DNA of 64,000 nucleotides from Rhizobium sp. CIAT894 (GTDB lineage Bacteria > Pseudomonadota > Alphaproteobacteria > Rhizobiales > Rhizobiaceae): NCBI RefSeq assembly GCF_000172795.2, contig NZ_CP020947.1, forward strand, positions 1,491,001-1,555,000, written 5' to 3'. A model generated the notes under the pieces. The model ran no database searches. It was not told the origin of the DNA and saw only the letters and a list, made by a program, of their open reading frames with translations. Both the position numbers and the translations under genes were made by a program. Shown here in pieces: positions 19,494-29,085 of this stretch. Position 1 is the first letter of the stretch. Every line of letters starts with the position of its first letter.

Positions 19494-20006
19494 GCGCGAA
19501 AACTGAATGACTTCCCCATTATAATGCGTGCGCACCGTCTCGCGAAACCCGAGCTTGGCTGCGACCCTGAGCGAAGCCTGGTTCTCCGGGCTTATGATGC
19601 AGCTCATCGGCTTTCCCGGAAAATAGCGCTCGGCCCAGCCGATCAGCGCATTCAGCGCCTCGGTGGCATAGCCGCGGCCGTGCGCCGAGGGCATGAGCGC
19701 CCAGCCGAGCTCCATCGTTCCCTCGATCGGGGGATCCATCTCCCGGCGGGATTCCATGAAGCCCGCTTCGCCGATGAAGCGGCCGCTCGCTTTCTCGACG
19801 ATTGCAAGAAAGCCGAAGCCCATATGGTGCCACATGCCGGCCAGGCGCAGCATGCGGCTCCAGCTCTGTTCCCGCGTCGAGGCCACGCCGCTGATGAAGC
19901 GCACGACGTCCTCGTCCGCCCAGAGTGCTGCATGCGCCTCGAAATCGTCGAGATGGTGAGGGCGAAGCTTCAGTCGCTCCGTTTCGAGGCTCGGAATATC
20001 GGTCAT
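19491..20006 (-). CDS. GNAT N-acetyltransferase, RimJ/RimL type
   Basis: 171 residues. ETERLKLRPHHLDDF at the start, the acetyl-CoA loop MPSAHGRGYATEALNALI at about 109-126, and NQASLRVAAKLGFRET near 146-161 are the RimJ/RimL pattern. The substrate may be a ribosomal protein N-terminus or a small amine. The stop codon TAG (19493-19491) is the end of the adjacent palindromic repeat, so the native C-terminus may have been changed slightly by the insertion. Confidence 0.88.
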   Translation of the reverse strand: MTDIPSLETERLKLRPHHLDDFEAHAALWADEDVVRFISGVASTREQSWSRMLRLAGMWHHMGFGFLAIVEKASGRFIGEAGFMESRREMDPPIEGTMELGWALMPSAHGRGYATEALNALIGWAERYFPGKPMSCIISPENQASLRVAAKLGFRETVRTHYNGEVIQFSR

Positions 20007-20031
20007 ATCGGATCCTTATGGAATCGCGCGC

Positions 20032-20526
20032 TCAAGCGCCGGGTTCGCCGTCCCAGTAGTCGAGGTCGCCTTGCTGCCGTCCGATATGACGGAAGCGCCC
20101 GGCCTTTCGGTTCGTCTTGGCGAGGAACTTTCCGGAATCGGGGTATTCGACAATCTCGGTCTTCGCCATCGTCGAGATGCCGAGATAGACGAGGGTGGCC
20201 GTGCCGGTGTTGATGATCTGGTGCGCCGTTTCCGGTCCGCCGGCCGGCGCGCCGAGCACGTCGCCTGCCTTGATCGGATGGCGCTCGTCGCCGAAGCGGT
20301 ATTCGCCGGCGCCCGCAATCACATAGAAAAGCTCGTCTTCGACATGATGATTATGGAAGGGGCAGCCCGTTTTGCCCGGCGGTACTTCGTTGTAGCTGAC
20401 GCCGAGGCCGGCCAGGCCGAGAAGCGTGCCGAGCGAGGTGTCGGCGCCTTCATAGAACTCGCCCTGTTTCCAGTGGTCGAGCTTGAGACCGGCGATATTG
20501 ATCACCGCCTTCGATTCCCTGGTCAT
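20032..20526 (-). CDS. Cupin-domain protein
   Basis: 164 residues from an ATG with AGGAGG 6 nt upstream. Single Cupin_2 domain: PFHNHHVEDELFYVIAG (about 62-78) with the metal His/His/Glu set, and GDVLGAPAGGPETAHQIINTG with the second-motif His. Function unknown; such proteins are often sugar or amide-modifying enzymes or metal-dependent sensors. Only 25 nt from the GNAT gene on the same strand, so co-transcription is likely. Confidence 0.87.
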   Translation of the reverse strand: MTRESKAVINIAGLKLDHWKQGEFYEGADTSLGTLLGLAGLGVSYNEVPPGKTGCPFHNHHVEDELFYVIAGAGEYRFGDERHPIKAGDVLGAPAGGPETAHQIINTGTATLVYLGISTMAKTEIVEYPDSGKFLAKTNRKAGRFRHIGRQQGDLDYWDGEPGA

Positions 20527-20679
20527 GATGTCCTCCTGTTGCCGCAAGAGAAGCCATCATCTGAGGAAAATTCAATGCCCATTTCAGAAATCCCCGGCAT
20601 GGGCGGAGAGGAGACCGCCGCCCATGCTGTGAGCGCCGCACATCGGAGAGGACGCCACGACGCTCGATTCCGTTCACCC

Positions 20680-20715
20680 GCATCCCGCAAGATCGGTTTC
20701 GATTTTTCGGGATGC
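20680..20715 (-). terminator. Nested hairpin downstream of the small exported protein gene
   Basis: GCATCCCG (20680-20687) pairs with CGGGATGC (20708-20715) and encloses ATCG/CGAT. It is 11 nt beyond the stop of the gene at 20726-21085. No T-tract. Confidence 0.45.
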
Positions 20716-20725
20716 GCTGGAGCCG

Positions 20726-21085
20726 TCAGCGGACATAGAAGGTCAGGCTTCCATCGGCTGCCTGCTCGGCATTGACGATGTTGCGGACGTCGACGCCTTC
20801 ATTGTTGAGACGGTGGGCAAGCGACCGGTTGGCGTCGATCGAGGCCTGAATGCCGCGTATTGCCTGGCCGGAACGTTCCGGCGCCGAGCGCGGACCGGTG
20901 CTTTCGTCGTCGAGGTTGCGCCAGTTGTGGACCTGCTCGACATTGAAATCATTGCCCTGGAAGGTCCGGAGTGTCTGCTCGATGCCCTGGGCCGTGTTCA
21001 TCCCGAGGCTTTCGGCCCGGCTGACACCGGCAAATGCGAGAGAGGAGAGGGCAGCTGCAATGGTGAGGGTGACAACGCGGTTCAT
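20726..21085 (-). CDS. Small exported protein, uncharacterised
   Basis: 119 residues. A clear Sec signal peptide (about 1-24: MNRVVTLTIAAALSSLAFAG, cleavage near SRA) leads to a mature part of about 95 residues without cysteines or membrane segments. It has a helix-rich middle (ERSGQAIRGIQASIDANRSL) and a C-terminal strand DGSLTFYVR. I do not recognise the family. It is probably periplasmic. Confidence 0.75.
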   Translation of the reverse strand: MNRVVTLTIAAALSSLAFAGVSRAESLGMNTAQGIEQTLRTFQGNDFNVEQVHNWRNLDDESTGPRSAPERSGQAIRGIQASIDANRSLAHRLNNEGVDVRNIVNAEQAADGSLTFYVR

Positions 21086-21430
21086 GATGGTATCCTTTCA
21101 TCTGCTTTGACGGTCGGCTGTCTTTGCAGGGGATCGTCTGCGTCACGATATGGAATTGGCGTTGGCCCTTTCGCGATTCAATGGGTTAAGCCACTGAAAA
21201 CACATTAAGAATTGTTCATGAAAACGGCCTTCGAATTGCCGTTTTCCAGGCATTCGGAAACGCGGGTTTCAGACGCTTGCCCGGTGACGCAAGCGCGGCG
21301 CGGCTATCCCCTTGCGGATATTTCTTCTTTGGCGTTGCGGCATCGGCCGAAAGTGCTTGCCATTCTGATGAAGGCATGTTTTGACCGCGGGCTGCCGAGT
21401 GGAAAACGCCCCACAAAACGAAGGTGAACC
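21086..21430. other. Intergenic region upstream of ribH
   Basis: 345 nt. It holds a GAAAACGGC/GCCGTTTTC stem (21220-21228 with 21238-21246, 9-nt loop) and must hold divergent promoters. I looked for the conserved FMN-riboswitch core (AGGGTGAAATTCC-like and GACCGGCGG-like segments) and did not see it. Confidence 0.5.
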
Positions 21431-21886
21431 ATGCCGAGAGAGACCGCTCCCCATATTTTGATCGTTGAAGCCCGCTTCTACGACGACATGGCCGATGCCC
21501 TGCTCGAAGGCGCGACCTTCGCGTTGCAGGAGGCCGGCGCCACCTTTGAGGTCGTCACAGTTCCCGGCGCACTGGAAATTCCGGCGGCGATTGCCATGTC
21601 GCTCGATGGAAACGACAATGGCGGAACGCATTATGACGGCTATGTCGCGCTCGGCATGGTCATTCGCGGCGAGACCTATCACTTCGATATCGTGTCGAAC
21701 GAATCCTCGCGCGCTTTGATGGATCTTGCGGTCAGTGAGTCCCTTGCTATCGGCAACGGCATCCTGACCGTCGAAAACGACGAACAGGCATGGGCGCGCG
21801 CACGCCGCTCGGACAAGGACAAGGGCGGATTTGCCGCTCGCGCAGCTCTGACCATGATCGAGCTGAAGCAGAAACTGGGTGCATAA
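21431..21886 (+). CDS. ribH: 6,7-dimethyl-8-ribityllumazine synthase
   Basis: 151 residues, the usual lumazine synthase length. Key segments: [16 protein letters not shown] (substrate loop), [20 protein letters not shown] (with the proton-relay His) and [15 protein letters not shown]. It joins 5-amino-6-ribitylamino-uracil with a butanone phosphate, feeding RibE. Followed 3 nt later by nusB. In many alphaproteobacteria ribH directly follows ribE; here they are 8.9 kb apart. Confidence 0.95.
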   Translation: MPRETAPHILIVEARFYDDMADALLEGATFALQEAGATFEVVTVPGALEIPAAIAMSLDGNDNGGTHYDGYVALGMVIRGETYHFDIVSNESSRALMDLAVSESLAIGNGILTVENDEQAWARARRSDKDKGGFAARAALTMIELKQKLGA

Positions 21887-21889
21887 CGA

Positions 21890-22372
21890 ATGAACGACGA
21901 CAAGACGGAACGGCCGGTCAAGACTGCGAACCAGCGGGGCGCTGCCCGCCTTGCTGCCGTTCAGGCGCTTTATCAGATGGATGTCGGCGGCACCGGCGTT
22001 CTGGAGATCGTCGCCGAATACGAGGCGCATCGTCTTGGCCAGGAACTCGACGGCGCGACCTATCTGAAGGCCGATGCCGCCTGGTTCCGTTCCATCGTCT
22101 CCGGCGTCGTGCGCGATCAGGTTCGCCTCGATCCGCTGATTGCCGCAGCGCTGCAGGATGATTGGGCCTTGTCGCGCCTCGACAGCACCGTGCGCGCCAT
22201 CCTGCGCGCCGGCGTTTTCGAGATCACCGACCGCAAGGACGTCCCGGTGGCGGTCATCGTCACCGAATATGTCGAGATCGCCCAGGCCTTTTTCGAGGAC
22301 GACGAGCCGAAACTCGTCAACGCCGTGCTCGACCGCATCGCCAAGCAGGTCCGCGGCGAGGCGAAGAAGTAA
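21890..22372 (+). CDS. nusB: Transcription antitermination protein NusB
   Basis: 160 residues, all-helical NusB domain from about 12 ([19 protein letters not shown]) to 150 ([12 protein letters not shown]). NusB with NusE binds boxA in rRNA leaders. Adjacent to ribH as in many bacteria. Confidence 0.95.
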   Translation: MNDDKTERPVKTANQRGAARLAAVQALYQMDVGGTGVLEIVAEYEAHRLGQELDGATYLKADAAWFRSIVSGVVRDQVRLDPLIAAALQDDWALSRLDSTVRAILRAGVFEITDRKDVPVAVIVTEYVEIAQAFFEDDEPKLVNAVLDRIAKQVRGEAKK

Positions 22373-22415
22373 GTCCTTAGCCGCCAAACAATCTCCCTAA
22401 GTCTTTCTTGGCACT

Positions 22416-22436
22416 GCAACGGTTTTCGCCCGTTGC
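22416..22436 (+). terminator. Small hairpin after nusB
   Basis: GCAACGG (22416-22422) with CCGTTGC (22430-22436) and loop TTTTCGC, 44 nt after the nusB stop. No T-tract after it. A CTTGAC hexamer at 22440-22445 could be the -35 box of hppA, but no good -10 follows. Confidence 0.4.
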
Positions 22437-22569
22437 GGTCTTGACGCCACGTGATCGACCACGCAATCTCCGCACCGCTTAGCTGTGGCATTTCTGTGGA
22501 GAGGAAGCGAGTCGGCGGCGTATCTGCCGGAGAAGGAGTGAGCTCCGGCCTATGGGAGGAAAGAGCGAA

Positions 22570-24708
22570 ATGACCATTCTTTTATGCGTAATTGCATGCG
22601 GTCTGCTCTCGGTGGTCTATGCCGCCTGGGCAACCCGGTCGGTGCTTGCCGCCGATCAGGGCAACAGCCGGATGCAGGAGATCGCGGGTTATATCCGCGA
22701 AGGCGCTCAAGCGTATCTGACGCGCCAGTACAGAACCATTGCCCTTGTCGGCGTTGTCGTTTTCATCGCAGCCTGGCTGCTTCTTTCCGCCGAGGCCGCC
22801 ATCGGCTTCCTGATCGGCGCCATACTATCAGGTGCTGCCGGCTTTATCGGCATGCACGTCTCCGTTCGCGCCAATGTGCGCACCGCCCAGGCGGCTTCCG
22901 CCAGCCTCTCCGCCGGCCTCGACATCGCCTTCAAATCAGGTGCGATCACCGGCATGCTGGTGGCCGGCCTCGCACTGCTCGGCGTCTCCATCTACTATAC
23001 CATTCTGACCGTCGGCCTCGGCCATGAGAGCGGCTCGCGCGAAGTCATCGATGCGCTGGTGGCGCTCGGCTTCGGCGCTTCGCTGATCTCGATCTTTGCC
23101 CGTCTCGGCGGCGGCATCTTCACCAAGGGCGCCGATGTCGGCGGCGACCTTGTCGGCAAGGTGGAAGCCGGCATTCCCGAGGACGATCCGCGCAACCCGG
23201 CAACGATTGCCGATAACGTCGGCGACAATGTCGGCGACTGCGCCGGCATGGCCGCCGACCTTTTCGAGACCTATGCGGTTTCCGTCGTCGCCACCATGGT
23301 CCTTGCCGCGATCTTCTTTGCCGGTGCGCCGATCCTCCAGTCTGCGATGATCTATCCGCTGGCGATCTGCGGCGCCTGCATCATCACCTCGATCATCGGC
23401 AGCTTCTTCGTCAAGCTCGGCTCGAACGGCTCGATCATGGGCGCCCTCTACAAGGGCCTCATCGTCACCGGCCTGCTGTCGATCGTCGGTCTTGGCGCCG
23501 CTACCTCGCTGACGGTCGGCTGGGGCTCGCTCGGCGCGATCGGAGGCGTCGACATTTCAGGCACGCACCTGTTCTTCTGCGGCGTCGTTGGCCTCCTCGT
23601 CACCGCGCTGATCGTGGTGATCACTGAATATTATACCGGCACCGGCAAGCGTCCGGTCGTCTCGATCGCCCAGGCTTCGGTCACCGGTCACGGCACCAAT
23701 GTCATACAGGGCCTGGCCGTCTCGCTGGAATCGACGGCACTGCCGGCGATCGTCATCGTTGGCGGCATTCTCACCACCTATCAGCTCGGCGGCCTTTTCG
23801 GCACTGGTATTGCGGTCACCGCGATGCTGGGCATTGCCGGGATGATCGTCGCGCTCGACGCGTTCGGACCGGTGACGGACAATGCCGGCGGTATCGCCGA
23901 AATGTCGCATCTGCCGCCGGAGGTGCGCAAATCCACGGATGCGCTCGATGCTGTCGGTAACACGACCAAAGCCGTCACCAAGGGTTATGCCATTGGTTCG
24001 GCCGGTCTCGGCGCATTGGTTCTCTTCGCAGCCTACTCCTACGATCTCAAATATTTTGCGGCGAATGGCGACAAATTCCCTTATTTCGCCGGCATAGGCG
24101 ATATCTCCTTCGATCTTTCCAACCCCTATGTGGTGGCCGGATTGATCTTCGGCGGTCTCGTTCCCTATCTTTTCGGCGGTATCGCAATGACCGCCGTCGG
24201 CCGTGCGGCAGGCGCGATCGTCGAGGAAGTCCGCCGTCAGTTCAAGGAAAAGCCGGGCATCATGCAGGGCACGGAAAAGCCGGATTACGGCAAGGCCGTT
24301 GACCTTCTGACCAAGGCGGCGATCCGCGAGATGATCGTGCCGTCGCTCTTGCCGGTGCTGGCGCCCATCGTCGTCTATTTCGGCGTGCTTCTCATCTCCG
24401 GCTCCAAGGCCTCGGCCTTTGCTGCGCTCGGCGCATCGCTGCTCGGCGTCATCATCAATGGCCTCTTCGTCGCCATCTCGATGACATCGGGCGGCGGCGC
24501 CTGGGACAATGCCAAGAAGAGCTTCGAGGACGGTTTCGTCGACAAGGATGGCATGCGTCACATGAAGGGCTCGGATGCGCACAAGGCCTCCGTCACCGGC
24601 GATACCGTCGGCGATCCCTACAAGGATACTGCCGGCCCGGCCGTCAACCCGGCGATCAAGATCACCAACATCGTGGCGTTGCTGCTTCTCGCCGTTCTCG
24701 CCGGTTGA
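22570..24708 (+). CDS. hppA: K+-independent H+-translocating pyrophosphatase
   Basis: 712 residues, about 16 membrane helices. The pyrophosphate site is [20 protein letters not shown] followed by [20 protein letters not shown]. The motif [10 protein letters not shown] has lysine and threonine at the positions that define K+-independent enzymes (K+-dependent ones have alanine at both). It couples hydrolysis of pyrophosphate to proton pumping into the periplasm or acidocalcisomes. GGGAGGAAAG lies 7 nt before the chosen ATG; an ATG six codons upstream overlaps that ribosome site. Confidence 0.96.
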   Translation: MTILLCVIACGLLSVVYAAWATRSVLAADQGNSRMQEIAGYIREGAQAYLTRQYRTIALVGVVVFIAAWLLLSAEAAIGFLIGAILSGAAGFIGMHVSVRANVRTAQAASASLSAGLDIAFKSGAITGMLVAGLALLGVSIYYTILTVGLGHESGSREVIDALVALGFGASLISIFARLGGGIFTKGADVGGDLVGKVEAGIPEDDPRNPATIADNVGDNVGDCAGMAADLFETYAVSVVATMVLAAIFFAGAPILQSAMIYPLAICGACIITSIIGSFFVKLGSNGSIMGALYKGLIVTGLLSIVGLGAATSLTVGWGSLGAIGGVDISGTHLFFCGVVGLLVTALIVVITEYYTGTGKRPVVSIAQASVTGHGTNVIQGLAVSLESTALPAIVIVGGILTTYQLGGLFGTGIAVTAMLGIAGMIVALDAFGPVTDNAGGIAEMSHLPPEVRKSTDALDAVGNTTKAVTKGYAIGSAGLGALVLFAAYSYDLKYFAANGDKFPYFAGIGDISFDLSNPYVVAGLIFGGLVPYLFGGIAMTAVGRAAGAIVEEVRRQFKEKPGIMQGTEKPDYGKAVDLLTKAAIREMIVPSLLPVLAPIVVYFGVLLISGSKASAFAALGASLLGVIINGLFVAISMTSGGGAWDNAKKSFEDGFVDKDGMRHMKGSDAHKASVTGDTVGDPYKDTAGPAVNPAIKITNIVALLLLAVLAG

Positions 24709-24729
24709 TGCCGCAATAGCGGCTGGCAG

Positions 24730-24866
24730 CCCCTCACCCTAACCCTCTCCCCGTAAAAACGGGGAGAGGGGACGTGCCCTGCGAGAGGTAAATGGGAACG
24801 GAGAGGTCGAGGTTTGGTCCCTTCGCCCCGTTTACGGGGAGAAGGTGCCGGCAGGCGGATGAGGGG
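24730..24866. repeat. Palindromic interspersed repeat (family D)
   Basis: Begins CCCCTCACCC and ends GATGAGGGG. Contains two stems: CCCTCTCCCCGT/ACGGGGAGAGGG around 24743-24770 and CTTCGCCCCGT/ACGGGGAGAAG around 24821-24844. This is a common rhizobial repeat type. It lies between hppA and the bidirectional terminator. Confidence 0.85.
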
Positions 24867-24901
24867 CCGGCATCGGCAATCTCCCGAGCCGCGATGAAGT
24901 A

Positions 24902-24933
24902 AAAAACCCGCCGGAGCGATCCGGCGGGTTTTT
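24902..24933. terminator. Bidirectional intrinsic terminator, hppA / bamE
   Basis: Perfect 14-bp stem, 24902-24915 with 24920-24933, GCGA loop, with five As on one side and five Ts on the other. It works for both converging genes. Confidence 0.92.
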
Positions 24934-24949
24934 CGAACGAGGCGTTGGC

Positions 24950-25483
24950 TCAGCGCAGGCTGCTCGGGTTCTGCGGCGTGCCGCCGGCGCCGCCGCCGAA
25001 CAGGCTGCGGGCGGCGCTCGCGGCGCTGCCGCCGGAGAGCATCTGCTGCAGGAAGGTGAGTTCCTTGCCGCCGGTCGGCGTGACGCGTCCGATCGTGTCG
25101 AACACCTTGCCGTCCTGCAGGGTGTAATTGGCGCGGCGGCTCACAACGCCGTCCTTGTCGAAATAGATCGCCAGAACGCTCTGGTCGACGACCTTCAGCT
25201 TCTGGAAGGCGACGGCACGGGTGCGCCGCTGCGAGATGTAATAGAAGACTTCGCCGTCGAAGGTCGCCGTCGTCGACGGGGTGCCGAGCGAAAGCAGCAC
25301 TTGCTCGCGGCTCGAGCCTTCCGGAACGAGGTTCAGCGACTGCTGGTCGGCGACATATCCACCATTGAGCACGGTGCTCGTCTGGCAACCGGAAAGGGCT
25401 GATGTGGAGGCGATTATCAAGGCAATGGCCGCACTGCTGAAGAATTTCACGTCAGACTTGAAATACCGTTTCTTCAACGACAT
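24950..25483 (-). CDS. bamE: Outer membrane assembly lipoprotein BamE (SmpA/OmlA family)
   Basis: 177 residues. Lipobox ending at C33 (STSALSGC) makes it a lipoprotein. The BamE domain (about 45-120) shows GSSREQVLLSLGTPSTTATF and the two-strand pair GEVFYYISQR and VLAIYFDKDGVV. BamE stabilises BamD in the outer-membrane protein insertion complex. The C-terminal tail is Gly/Ser/Ala-rich. Divergent from the cytochrome bc1 chaperone gene. Confidence 0.93.
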   Translation of the reverse strand: MSLKKRYFKSDVKFFSSAAIALIIASTSALSGCQTSTVLNGGYVADQQSLNLVPEGSSREQVLLSLGTPSTTATFDGEVFYYISQRRTRAVAFQKLKVVDQSVLAIYFDKDGVVSRRANYTLQDGKVFDTIGRVTPTGGKELTFLQQMLSGGSAASAARSLFGGGAGGTPQNPSSLR

Positions 25484-25727
25484 CTACTCCCTTGAGTATC
25501 GATAGCAGCCATTCTGGGCCTTGCACGCTTACCTCCTGCAAAACCATTGTGGCCATTCCGGGTCGAATATCCCGAATTCGCTTCGCCGACGCATCGAAGG
25601 CGTCGTCCCGAAACTGGCCACGATCGGCATTGCAATTCGCGCCTGCTTCGGTAAACCAGCTTTCGAAATCATGCAACAAGGCCAGAGGCCAGCCGGCGTG
25701 AAGAATGAGGCATTTCCGGAAAAAACA

Positions 25728-26276
25728 ATGATCTTCGGGCTCTTCCGCAAGAAAAACAACAATCAGGCAATCGTCGACCGGCAATATGCGGCGCTCACGG
25801 CGGCTGCGCGCATGCCGGAGATCTATGAGCGGCTCAATGTGCCGGATACGGTCATGGGCCGTTTCGAGATGTTGTCGATCGTCATGATTCTGTTTTTTCG
25901 CCGCACGCGCAGCTCCGCCACCAGCGGCCAGGAGATCGCCCAGGAGATCGTCGACGCCTTCTTCCAGGATATCGACTATTCGATCCGTGAACTTGGCATC
26001 GGCGACAACAGCGTGCCGAAGCGCATGAAGAAGCTTGCCGGCATGTTTTACGGCCGGCTCGAAGCCTATTCGAAGGCGATGGACGTACGCGATGCCGAAG
26101 CGCTCGCTCTCGCTCTTCAACGCAATATCTATCCCGAAACCGCTGCACCGGCCGATATGGCCGGCCTCGCCGGATGGATGACGGCGGCGGAATCGCATCT
26201 GTCGGCCCTCGCCGAAGAGGTGATCGCCACCGGTACGGCAACGCTGCCGCCGGTTGCTCACCCGCCGGCTGCCTGA
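25728..26276 (+). CDS. Ubiquinol-cytochrome c chaperone (CBP3 family)
   Basis: 182 residues from MIFGLFRKK. The frame extends 69 codons upstream, but that part is Arg/Cys-rich and not family-like. The domain (about 30-150) has MGRFEMLSIVMILFFRR and VDAFFQDIDYSIRELGIGD, the CBP3/UQCC1 pattern. It assists folding or assembly of cytochrome b in the bc1 complex. Followed 11 nt later by the DUF177 gene. Confidence 0.9.
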   Translation: MIFGLFRKKNNNQAIVDRQYAALTAAARMPEIYERLNVPDTVMGRFEMLSIVMILFFRRTRSSATSGQEIAQEIVDAFFQDIDYSIRELGIGDNSVPKRMKKLAGMFYGRLEAYSKAMDVRDAEALALALQRNIYPETAAPADMAGLAGWMTAAESHLSALAEEVIATGTATLPPVAHPPAA

Positions 26277-26287
26277 AGGAGGAAACG

Positions 26288-26842
26288 ATGAAGAACGATC
26301 GGGACGAAGTTCCCTTCTCCTATCACGTCAAGGTCGGCCATATCTCGGCCAACCCCGTCGAGGTCCATGTCGAGGCCGACGCCAGCGAATTGAAGGCGCT
26401 CGCCAAAAGCTGGAACGTCGTCTCCGTTGACGATCTGAGCGCCGATCTGCAGATTGCCCGCTGGAAGCGCGACGGCGTGCGCATCAAGGGCCGCGTTCAG
26501 GCGAAGATCGTCCAGTCCTGCGTCGTGACGCTGGAACCGGTCGAATCCGCCATCGACGAGAGCTTCGAGCAGATCTTCGTGCCGGAGGACTCCAAACTTG
26601 CCCGCCAGCCCGGTAACGACGCTGGCGAGATGTTGCTCGATCCCGACGGCCCCGATCTGCCCGAGACCTTTGTCGGCGATACGATCGATGCAGGCGAGGT
26701 GGTTGCCGAATTTGCCGCTCTCGCGATCGATCCCTATCCGCGCAAGGAGGGCATCGAATTCGCAGGCCATATCGAGGACAGCGGCGAGAACGACAAAAAG
26801 CCCTCGGCTTTCGCTGCTCTCAAAGATTGGAAAAAGGACTGA
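26288..26842 (+). CDS. DUF177 (YceD-like) protein
   Basis: 184 residues. ATG with AAGGAGGAAA directly upstream. The core (about 60-150) holds RIKGRVQAKIVQSCVVTLEP and the acidic stretch that follows. YceD-type proteins are linked to 23S rRNA or ribosome accumulation and usually sit next to rpmF and plsX. Here plsX follows but rpmF is absent from the interval. Possibly cytoplasmic. Confidence 0.9.
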   Translation: MKNDRDEVPFSYHVKVGHISANPVEVHVEADASELKALAKSWNVVSVDDLSADLQIARWKRDGVRIKGRVQAKIVQSCVVTLEPVESAIDESFEQIFVPEDSKLARQPGNDAGEMLLDPDGPDLPETFVGDTIDAGEVVAEFAALAIDPYPRKEGIEFAGHIEDSGENDKKPSAFAALKDWKKD

Positions 26843-26860
26843 AGCGTCTCTGGCATTTGA

Positions 26861-26923
26861 TATAATTCAGTTGTAAGCGACGCCAAAACCGGTATTTTGG
26901 CCGAAATTTCGCCCTCGGCGAAA
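26861..26923 (+). promoter_or_regulatory. plsX leader: TATAAT box and two tandem hairpins
   Basis: TATAAT at 26861-26866 (no clear -35), then GCCAAAA/TTTTGGC (26882-26888 with 26895-26901) and TTTCGCC/GGCGAAA (26907-26913 with 26917-26923). The second hairpin ends 17 nt before the plsX GTG. They may affect plsX translation or be a terminator of the DUF177 transcript. Confidence 0.4.
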
Positions 26924-26940
26924 AGAAGGATCAGGGACGC

Positions 26941-27987
26941 GTGATCAGAATATCTCTCGACCTCATGGGTGGCGACTTTGGTCCCCAGGTTGTCATCCCC
27001 GGCGCCGCCAAGGCGCTGGATCGGCATCCGGATATTTCCTTCGTTTTCTATGGTCTCAAGGAACAGTGCGATCCGGTTCTCGCCAGGTTTCCGAAACTCA
27101 AGGAAAAATCGCTCTTTCACGACTGCGAGCTCGCCGTCGGCATGGATGAGAAGCCGAGCCAGGCGCTGCGCCGCGGCCGCTATATCTCCACCATGTGGCG
27201 TTCGATCGAGGCGGTGAAGACGGGGGAGGCCGATGTTGCGGTCTCGGCCGGTAATACCGGCGCGCTGATGGCGATGGCGAAGTTCTGTCTGCGCACCATG
27301 GCCAATATCGAGCGCCCGGCGATCGCCGCGATCTGGCCGACGCTGAAGGGTGAAAGCATCGTGCTCGACGTCGGTGCGACGATCGGTGCCGATGCCCAGC
27401 AGCTGATGGATTTTGCCCTGATGGGCGGCGCCATGGCGCGTGCGCTATTCGAGGTCGAACGTCCGACGGTCGGCCTGCTGAATGTCGGCGTCGAGGAGAT
27501 GAAGGGCCAGGAAGAGGTCAAGGAGGCCGGCCGGCTGTTGCGCGAGGCGAATATCGATTCGCTCGAATATTCCGGCTTTGTCGAGGGCAACGACCTTGGC
27601 AAGGGCACGGTCGACGTCGTCGTCACCGAAGGATTTTCCGGCAATATCGCGCTGAAGACCGCCGAAGGCACCGCCAAGCAGATCGGCGAATATCTGCGCG
27701 CCGCCATGTCGCGCACGCTGCTCGCCCGCATCGGCTATCTCTTCGCCAAAAGCGCTTTCGATCTGCTTCGCGAGAAGCTCGATCCGAGCAAGGTCAATGG
27801 CGGCGTGTTTCTCGGCCTGAACGGCATTGTCATCAAGAGCCATGGTGGAGCGAATGCCGAAGGCATCGCAGCCGCCATCGAAGTCGGCTACGACATGGCC
27901 AAGAACGGCCTCAATCAGAAAATAGAAAACGATCTTAAGAAATATCATGCCAAGCGGCTGCCCCCGATGGGCCCGGAAGCTGCATGA
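26941..27987 (+). CDS. plsX: Phosphate acyltransferase PlsX
   Basis: 348 residues from a GTG with AGGGA 6 nt upstream. Opens [19 protein letters not shown] and has the conserved [14 protein letters not shown] and [16 protein letters not shown]. It makes acyl-phosphate from acyl-ACP for phospholipid synthesis by PlsY. The fabH gene follows at once (an ATG overlaps the plsX stop by 4 nt). Confidence 0.97.
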   Translation: MIRISLDLMGGDFGPQVVIPGAAKALDRHPDISFVFYGLKEQCDPVLARFPKLKEKSLFHDCELAVGMDEKPSQALRRGRYISTMWRSIEAVKTGEADVAVSAGNTGALMAMAKFCLRTMANIERPAIAAIWPTLKGESIVLDVGATIGADAQQLMDFALMGGAMARALFEVERPTVGLLNVGVEEMKGQEEVKEAGRLLREANIDSLEYSGFVEGNDLGKGTVDVVVTEGFSGNIALKTAEGTAKQIGEYLRAAMSRTLLARIGYLFAKSAFDLLREKLDPSKVNGGVFLGLNGIVIKSHGGANAEGIAAAIEVGYDMAKNGLNQKIENDLKKYHAKRLPPMGPEAA

Positions 27988-28007
27988 GCGATGGGGTTCA
28001 ATCGAAG

Positions 28008-28979
28008 ATGATCCGTTCAGTGGTTCGCGGGTTCGGAGCCGCACTTCCGAAGCGCGTGATGACCAATGGTGACATGGAGGCGATCGTCGACACATCCGAC
28101 GAATGGATCGTCCAGCGCACCGGCATCCGCCAGCGTTATCTCGCCGGCGATGACGAGACGACGGCGTCGCTCGGCGAGGCCGCCGCGCGCGCGGCCCTTG
28201 CCAATGGCGGCCTGACGCCGGCCGATATCGATCTCATCATCTGTGCCACCTCGACGCCGGATAACACCTTTCCGGCAACCTCGGTCAACATCCAGAACCG
28301 TCTCGGCATGAGCCACGGCTTCGCCTTCGACGTCCAGGCCGTCTGCACCGGTTTCGTCTATGCGGTCACGACGGCGGATGCCTATATCCGCGGCGGGCTT
28401 GCAAAGCGCGTACTCGTCATCGGCGCCGAAACCTTTTCGCGCATTCTCGACTGGAACGACCGCACCACCTGCGTGCTTTTCGGCGACGGCGCCGGTGCGA
28501 TCGTGCTCGAAGCGAGCGAAGGCGAGGGCACCGTTGCCGACCGCGGCGTGCTGACGGCGCACCTGCGTTCCGACGGCTCGCACAAGGAAAAGCTCTATGT
28601 CGATGGCGGCCCGTCGACGACGGGCACCGTCGGCAAGCTGCGCATGGAAGGCCGCGAGGTCTTCAAATATGCCGTGGGCATGATCACCGATGTCATTCAG
28701 GCGGCCTTCGATTCCACCGGCACCACCGCCGAGGACCTCGATTGGCTGGTGCCGCACCAGGCCAATCGACGCATCATCGACGGCTCGGCGAAGAAGCTGA
28801 ACATCGATGCGGCGAAGGTCGTCGTAACGGTCGATCTGCACGGCAATACCTCGGCGGCCTCGATCCCGCTCGCGCTTGCGACCGCTGCCGGCGACGGCCG
28901 CATCAAGAAGGGCGACCTGGTGATGCTCGAAGCGATGGGCGGCGGCTTTACCTGGGGCGCCGTTCTGCTGCGCTGGTAG
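28008..28979 (+). CDS. fabH: 3-oxoacyl-ACP synthase III
   Basis: 323 residues. Catalytic triad: C113 in [11 protein letters not shown], the His in VPHQANRRI (near 249) and the Asn in HGNTSAAS (near 279). It starts fatty acid synthesis by condensing acetyl-CoA with malonyl-ACP. An ATG at 27984, overlapping the plsX stop (ATGA), adds eight residues and may be the true coupled start. I chose 28008 on family length. Confidence 0.95.
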   Translation: MIRSVVRGFGAALPKRVMTNGDMEAIVDTSDEWIVQRTGIRQRYLAGDDETTASLGEAAARAALANGGLTPADIDLIICATSTPDNTFPATSVNIQNRLGMSHGFAFDVQAVCTGFVYAVTTADAYIRGGLAKRVLVIGAETFSRILDWNDRTTCVLFGDGAGAIVLEASEGEGTVADRGVLTAHLRSDGSHKEKLYVDGGPSTTGTVGKLRMEGREVFKYAVGMITDVIQAAFDSTGTTAEDLDWLVPHQANRRIIDGSAKKLNIDAAKVVVTVDLHGNTSAASIPLALATAAGDGRIKKGDLVMLEAMGGGFTWGAVLLRW

Positions 28980-29014
28980 TGCGTAAATCCTGAAAAACTG
29001 GCGGCGAACAAGAG

Positions 29015-29051
29015 CTTGACCGTGACGCGCAAGACAAATATTCTTTGCGCG
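29015..29051 (+). promoter_or_regulatory. ihfA promoter with inverted repeat around the -10
   Basis: CTTGAC (29015-29020), 18-nt spacer, TATTCT (29039-29044): the rhizobial sigma-70 form. CGCGCAA (29026-29032) and TTGCGCG (29045-29051) are perfect inverted arms spanning the -10 box, a candidate operator. It may reflect autoregulation or a separate repressor. Confidence 0.55.
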
Positions 29052-29085
29052 ATTTCACAAAATATTTGAAATGGGCGGGGAAACC

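Noticed and set aside
21086..21430. FMN riboswitch upstream of ribH
   Set aside because: The conserved RFN core segments are absent; only a simple 9-bp hairpin is present.
27984..28007. Start of fabH at the ATG overlapping the plsX stop
   Set aside because: Possible by operon logic but gives a length and N-terminus unlike the family; kept only as an alternative.
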